Positions 41,771 through 45,104 of a stretch of 45,104 nt of DNA are shown here, piece after piece. Position 1 is the first letter of the stretch; each line of letters begins with the position of its first letter. The notes below the pieces were generated by a model, which saw only the letters and a list, made by a program, of their open reading frames with translations, was not told where the DNA came from and did not search any database. The DNA is from Microtetraspora fusca (GTDB lineage Bacteria > Actinomycetota > Actinomycetes > Streptosporangiales > Streptosporangiaceae): contig NZ_BBYK01000084.1 of NCBI RefSeq assembly GCF_001570365.1, forward strand, positions 1 to 45,104, written 5' to 3'. The position numbers and the translations under genes were made by a program.

Positions 41771-42467
41771 AACCTGAGCTGGTACGAGTTCGCCTGCAAG
41801 TTCACCGACATGAAGTGGAAGACCGCATCGGCGAAGTACCGCCAGGACATCGCCCGCGCGCTTACCGCCGCTACTCCCGCCATGCCGGCCGACGGAAACG
41901 GCAAGCCGGACGACCTCACCCTGCGTACGGCGATGCGCCGGTGGGGTTTCAATACGAAGCAGCGAAACGACGCTCCTCGTGAAGCTGCCGCCGCACTTCG
42001 TTGGCTCGAAGCCAACACCAAGCCCGCTCCGGCCCTCGCCGACAACCCGGCGGCCGTGCGGGAACTGCTCGACACGGCAACCTCGCTGCTCGACGGCAAG
42101 CGGGCCGCTACGAGCACCGTTCTGCGGAATAAGACCATCCTGCAGAACGCGATGGACTACGCCGTCGAACTCAAGCTCCTGCCCACCAACCCGGTCAAAG
42201 GGCTGAAGTGGAAGCCGCCCCGGTCCGCCAACGAGATCGACCGCCGCAGCGTCGTGAACCACACCCTCGCCGCTGGCCAAGCGGGTCTACGACCTTCGGC
42301 ACGCGTGCGTCTCAACGTGACCCAACGCGGGCGTGCCCGCCACCCAGGTGGCTGAGTGGGCCGGTCACAGCGTGGAGGTTCTCCTGCGGATCTACGCCAA
42401 GTACATCGCGGGCCAGGACGAGGCCGCCAAGCGGCGGATCTCGGACGCGCTGAGGGGCATCGACTGA
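41771..42467 (+). pseudogene. tyrosine recombinase/integrase, 5' truncated and internally deleted
   Basis: From 41771 one frame shows the N-terminal part of an actinobacterial integrase: SWYEFACKFTDMKWKTASAK, LRTAMRRWGFNTKQR, and the core-binding region ATSTVLRNKTILQNAMDYAV with LLPTNPVKGLKWKPP. At about 42,260-42,285 the frame changes and the sequence jumps to the C-terminal catalytic boxes: RVYDLRHACVST, QVAEWAGHSVEVLLRIYAKY with the family's Arg, His and Tyr. A TGA (42318-42320) replaces the Trp usually after CVST. About 200 residues with the first catalytic Arg are missing. The enzyme cannot be functional. Confidence 0.9.
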
Positions 42468-42557
42468 TCCAAAACACGCCCAGAAAGTCTGCGCACGTAT
42501 TTGGCACGATCACCCGCAACGGATCGGACATAGCCGTACGCCACCGGACACAACAAG

Positions 42558-42595
42558 AGAGTCCCTGACCGGCATTACCGCTGGTCAGGGACTCT
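42558..42595. terminator. bidirectional terminator beside att copy B
   Basis: Perfect 13-bp arms AGAGTCCCTGACC (42558-42570) and GGTCAGGGACTCT (42583-42595), 12-base loop, followed by TTCGT on the plus strand. It lies between the integrase relic and the tRNA fragment and could have ended either. Confidence 0.8.
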
Positions 42596-42610
42596 TTCGT
42601 GCTGCGAGGA

Positions 42611-42651
42611 GAGAGCGCGCCCTGAGGGATTCGAACCCCCGACCGTCGGAT
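42611..42651 (-). repeat. tRNA 3'-end fragment, att-like copy B
   Basis: The minus strand reads CCGACGGTCGGGGGTTCGAA then TCCCTCAGGGCGCGC, the 3' part of a tRNA with T loop TTCGAAT and acceptor strand. Again no 5' half. It is in direct orientation with copy A, 3,145 bp apart, and lies 143 bases after the integrase relic, the usual position of an att site. Confidence 0.8.
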
Positions 42652-42687
42652 GAGAAGTGGATGATCCGTTGCTTGGCGTCGATGTCT

Positions 42688-42910
42688 GTGACCTGCGGTG
42701 TTGGGATGCTGATCTTCCAGGCGGTGGAGACCATCCCGCATATATCCCGCGCCGTGACATGCGGCCTAGCCTTCTGATCCGTAGGCCCCCAAGCAGTCTC
42801 CAGGATCGTTCAGAGCCGTTCGCCGCGCTGCTCGCCGGGACTCCGGGCATTCAGACCCCTCCAGCTCAGTTCATGATCGTCCGTTCGAGTGGCTCCCAAA
42901 GTGGCCCCCA
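42688..42910. repeat. diverged direct repeat R2 (partner at 35,949)
   Basis: About 223 bp aligned with R1; it begins GTGACCTGCGGTG, includes GGAGACCATCCCGCATATAT, and ends with CAGTTCATGATCG and GGCTCCCAAAGTGG. It starts 36 bases after att copy B, so it looks like element-borne DNA that adjoined the attachment site. Confidence 0.75.
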
Positions 42911-43017
42911 TAAGGTTGGTGGACTTCCTGGCCTGTTTGAGGCGCTCAGGGGTTTTTGGAGACTGGTGCGCCCTCAGCATCCAGCAAGCCAAGAGCGCTT
43001 CATTCGCTTGAGCCGGC

Positions 43018-43362
43018 TCAGATGTGGGTGACCGAGTAGTAGAACCAGTAGGCGAGGAGCCCCATCAGGCTCACGCTGGCAACGAAGATCCCTAATGCGA
43101 TTCCGAAGAACCTACTCCCCGGCCCCTGGAACCTCAAGAATGCTCCGATGAGTGCCCCGAACGCAGGAAGTCCGACCAGGATCAGTGTCGGAACGAGTAA
43201 CTGCCGCAGCCCGTACTCGTTCACTTCGATCAGGACGCGGCGAACCGGCATGACCATGAGGATCGCACTTAAGAAAAGAAGGATGGCGGCGAAGGGTCGG
43301 TAGCTGTGCCGGTCCGGATCGGAAGGGTGGGCGGTCATGGTGCTGGATGCTGGCATTGCCAT
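43018..43362 (-). CDS. small membrane protein
   Basis: The protein has 114 aa from the ATG at 43362 (a second ATG at 43338 is possible). Three membrane helices are visible: AAILLFLSAILMVMPV, LVPTLILVGLPAFGALIGAF and FFGIALGIFVASVSLMGLLA. The N terminus is hydrophilic and the C terminus short. No family recognised. Confidence 0.65.
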   Translation of the reverse strand: MAMPASSTMTAHPSDPDRHSYRPFAAILLFLSAILMVMPVRRVLIEVNEYGLRQLLVPTLILVGLPAFGALIGAFLRFQGPGSRFFGIALGIFVASVSLMGLLAYWFYYSVTHI

Positions 43363-43555
43363 GGTGCAGCGTCAAGATCGCTCGCTGTTGTGGGTAGTGG
43401 AACCACTCGCATATCAGCTTGGGAATCGCATGGATCACGGCCCGTCCGGGTGCTGACCTGCGCGTGGGGCCGGTTATGAGTGACCGTGATTGACCGCTCG
43501 TCACCCTGCCTAATTGCACGCTAATTGCACGACGATCGGGGGCCAGGACGCAGGT

Positions 43556-43777
43556 TCAAGGCTGATCGGTCTTGTAGTTGAAGTACACGGTGAGGCTCGG
43601 CCAAGGGCCCTCCGCTGTGATCTCGGTGTGCATGACCATGTCGTGTACCTCGACGTCTCCGAGGTCCTCGATGCTGTCTGCGACTCTACGGAGAAGCGCC
43701 GGCACATCTCCTTGCCGGTGGCCCTTCGGGTTGGCCTGGGAGAAGTGGTGCATGGTCCAGGTGATTCGCTCGGGCAC
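43556..43777 (-). CDS. small conserved hypothetical protein
   Basis: The protein has 73 aa from a GTG at 43777 with GGAA just before it. It reads MPERITWTMHHFSQANPKGH at the start and ends with SLTVYFNYKTDQP; DVPALLRRVADSIEDLG forms a helix. The look is of a compact alpha/beta protein. Function unknown. It is divergent from the interrupted gene to its right. Confidence 0.6.
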   Translation of the reverse strand: MPERITWTMHHFSQANPKGHRQGDVPALLRRVADSIEDLGDVEVHDMVMHTEITAEGPWPSLTVYFNYKTDQP

Positions 43778-43803
43778 GTTCCGGCCTTTCTCTGATCGTC
43801 GCG

Positions 43804-44175
43804 GTGGCCGTGCTTGGCGTCGCCTTGTTGGTCTGGGCGGTCGCGGCGATCCGCAGAATGCGGAGACTGCGGAGGCGGGTCTATCGCACGACAGGCTCTG
43901 TCATTCGGAGAGAGGGCGTCGGAGCACTTCGAGTTCTCTACATTGGCTCGGATCAGCAGGAGCATGAGGTTGTGGTCTCCGCCGGTACAGGGTGAGGGGT
44001 ACACGGACAGGCTGGGCAGCAGGTACCACTGCTGGTGGATCCGGAGAATCCGAGTGAGCTTGTAGAGATGTCGCCGTTGGGTGAGGGGACCTTTCAGGTT
44101 GCTGTCCTGCTGGTGCTGGGTGCCGTGGCCTTCCTGGGAGGTATTGGGAACCTCGTCGCGCGCTTGCTTGGGTGA
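43804..44175 (+). pseudogene. two-helix membrane protein interrupted by TGA
   Basis: From the GTG at 43804 the frame reads MAVLGVALLVWAVAAIRRMR (membrane helix), a basic stretch and RTTGSVIRREGVGALRVLYI, then TGA at 43993-43995. Without a frame change it continues VHGQAGQQVPLLVDPENPSE and a second helix VAVLLVLGAVAFLGGIGNL, ending at 44175. Helix, beta-rich middle with VDPENP, helix resembles DUF3592-type proteins. One base change probably created the stop. Confidence 0.6.
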
Positions 44176-44326
44176 AGTGTGGCACGGACCACGTAAGAGT
44201 GCGCGACGCAGTGGTGATGATGCACAAGGGTGTGCCGGTGCTGCGTTCGGAGAGGCGGTCCGAGCTGCTGGAGCCGGGCTAGGCTCAATCTTGGTAAAAC
44301 AACCTGTCGGCTGCTGGACGGTCGTG

Positions 44327-45057
44327 ATGTCGCTAGAGTCCGTGCCTCCGAAGTATGCGCAACTTGTGCAGACGCTTCAGCGGCGTATTGAAGCGGGAGA
44401 CTACCCGCCGGGGACGCTGCTTCCCAGTGAGAACCAGTTGATCCAAGAGTTCGGCGTGTCCCGCCCCACCGTTGTTGCCGCGTTGCGGGTGCTGAGAGAA
44501 CAGGGCTGGATCGAGTCACAGCAGGGCAAGGGCCGTTTCGTACGGGGCCGTCCCGCGCTCGCCCTGGCCGAACAGCCGCGACCCGGTCATGCCTACCTGA
44601 CCACCCCCGAGACCGCTTCCCCTGGCGAGGTGTTGGAAGCGGGCGCGCAGACTGTACCGAACCGGGTTGCCGCGCTGCTTGATCTTCCGGCCAAGAGCCG
44701 GGCGTTCCTGCGTCGCCGCCTCGTGGTCCGCGATGGCGAGCCGTCCGAGATCGTCTCGTTCTGGCTACCCTTGGACCTGTGGAAGGGACGGATCTGACCA
44801 GCGCCGACCCGTTGCCGGACAGCATCCGGCATCATCTCCAGGCGCATAAGGGCGTGCGGTGCGATCACATCATCGAACAGATCACCGCACGCATGCCCTC
44901 AACGGATGAGGCGAAGCGGCTTGGTGCGCCGTAGAACACTCCGGTCCTGGACGTCTACGCGGCCGTGCGTGACGCCTCCGGCCGTTCCCATCTCGTGGTG
45001 AACGTGCTGCTTCCCGCCGACCGTCACGAATTGGAAGACGCCTACCCGATCGGCTGA
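44327..45057 (+). pseudogene. GntR-family regulator (KorSA-like, UTRA domain), frameshifted
   Basis: From the ATG at 44327 the protein starts MSLESVPPKYAQLVQTLQRR with HTH FGVSRPTVVAALRVLREQGW and the wing ESQQGKGRFVRGRP, then a UTRA effector domain (ALLDLPAKSRAFLRRRLVV). A base is lost in the G run near 44,781, where SFWLPLDLW should continue EGTDLTSADPLPDSIRHHL in the next frame. That frame holds a TAG (44932-44934) within GAP-stop-NTPVLDVYAAVRD and ends PADRHELEDAYPIG at 45057. This protein type regulates actinomycete integrative conjugative elements such as pSAM2 (KorSA). The final 47 bases after it show only a GGAG and a possible TTG start cut by the window edge. Confidence 0.85.
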
Positions 45058-45104
45058 GCACCAACCCGGCAGGAGCGATCTTGAGATCATCGGCGGACGC
45101 ATAC

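Noticed and set aside
42611-42700. complete tRNA gene
   Set aside because: Only about 38 bases of the 3' half fit; the sequence before them has no D arm, anticodon stem or matching acceptor strand. The same holds at 39,466.
34805-45057. stop-codon recoding as explanation for the interrupted genes
   Set aside because: Both TAG and TGA occur, together with frameshifts and deletions, and intact genes in the same area use these stops normally. Decay is simpler.
1-45104. CRISPR arrays, rRNA genes, insertion sequences with transposase, PKS/NRPS modules
   Set aside because: I looked for regularly spaced repeats, rRNA-like blocks, transposase motifs and large assembly-line domains and saw none. The 21-bp repeats at 4577-4696 have no spacers and encode protein.

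Overview
The window is high-GC DNA with actinomycete gene families throughout: a SapB/AmfS-type lanthipeptide cluster, LacI, TetR and GntR-FCD regulators, many GTG/TTG starts and 4-base GTGA/ATGA gene overlaps. A filamentous actinomycete is near certain. A Streptosporangiales-like host is my guess from protein flavour only. The left three quarters (1-34.5 kb) is intact and densely coding. The right quarter (about 34.6-45.1 kb) is a decaying accessory region with broken genes, tRNA-derived repeats and an integrase relic.

Region 1 (0.39-9.8 kb) is a complete class III lanthipeptide locus in RamCSAB/AmfTSAB order: LanKC synthetase, a 43-aa precursor, two half-size ABC exporter proteins, an S9 prolyl oligopeptidase (a likely leader protease) and a convergent orphan response regulator (RamR/AmfR type). 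The precursor has two Ser/Thr-xx-Ser/Thr-xxx-Cys ring motifs and an additional Cys in a longer hinge. The first exporter subunit carries an in-frame 21-bp tandem repeat inside its nucleotide-binding domain.

Region 2 (10.2-13.6 kb) holds a DHA2-type MFS drug exporter with its divergent TetR repressor, a frameshifted SDR remnant and an epoxide-hydrolase-like alpha/beta hydrolase. Region 3 (13.7-21.4 kb) is an oligopeptide (Opp/Dpp) ABC operon ending in a C45 acyltransferase/amidase-like enzyme, with a divergent LacI regulator and a clear operator. Region 4 (21.4-23.2 kb) has an Fe/Mn superoxide dismutase with a Nur-box-like site and a SAM methyltransferase.

Region 5 (23.2-32.9 kb) is a catabolic unit. 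An amino-acid-type ABC transporter, two different amidohydrolases and an E1 alpha-beta fusion dehydrogenase form one six-gene operon, and a GntR regulator plus an aldehyde dehydrogenase are divergent to it. Together they suggest uptake, hydrolysis and oxidation of an unidentified amide or cyclic amide substrate.

Region 6 (33-45.1 kb) starts with TetR plus a small membrane protein and a P450-type ferredoxin broken by a TAG. It continues with a GNAT acetyltransferase, lipoproteins and hypotheticals. Two 41-bp copies of a tRNA 3' end (39,466 and 42,611) flank a 3.1-kb segment holding a succinate-semialdehyde dehydrogenase and a gutted tyrosine integrase. Beyond it lie a small membrane protein, a short conserved protein, a membrane protein interrupted by TGA and a KorSA-like GntR gene with a frameshift and a stop. 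This looks like stacked, degraded AICE-type integrative elements at a tRNA locus.
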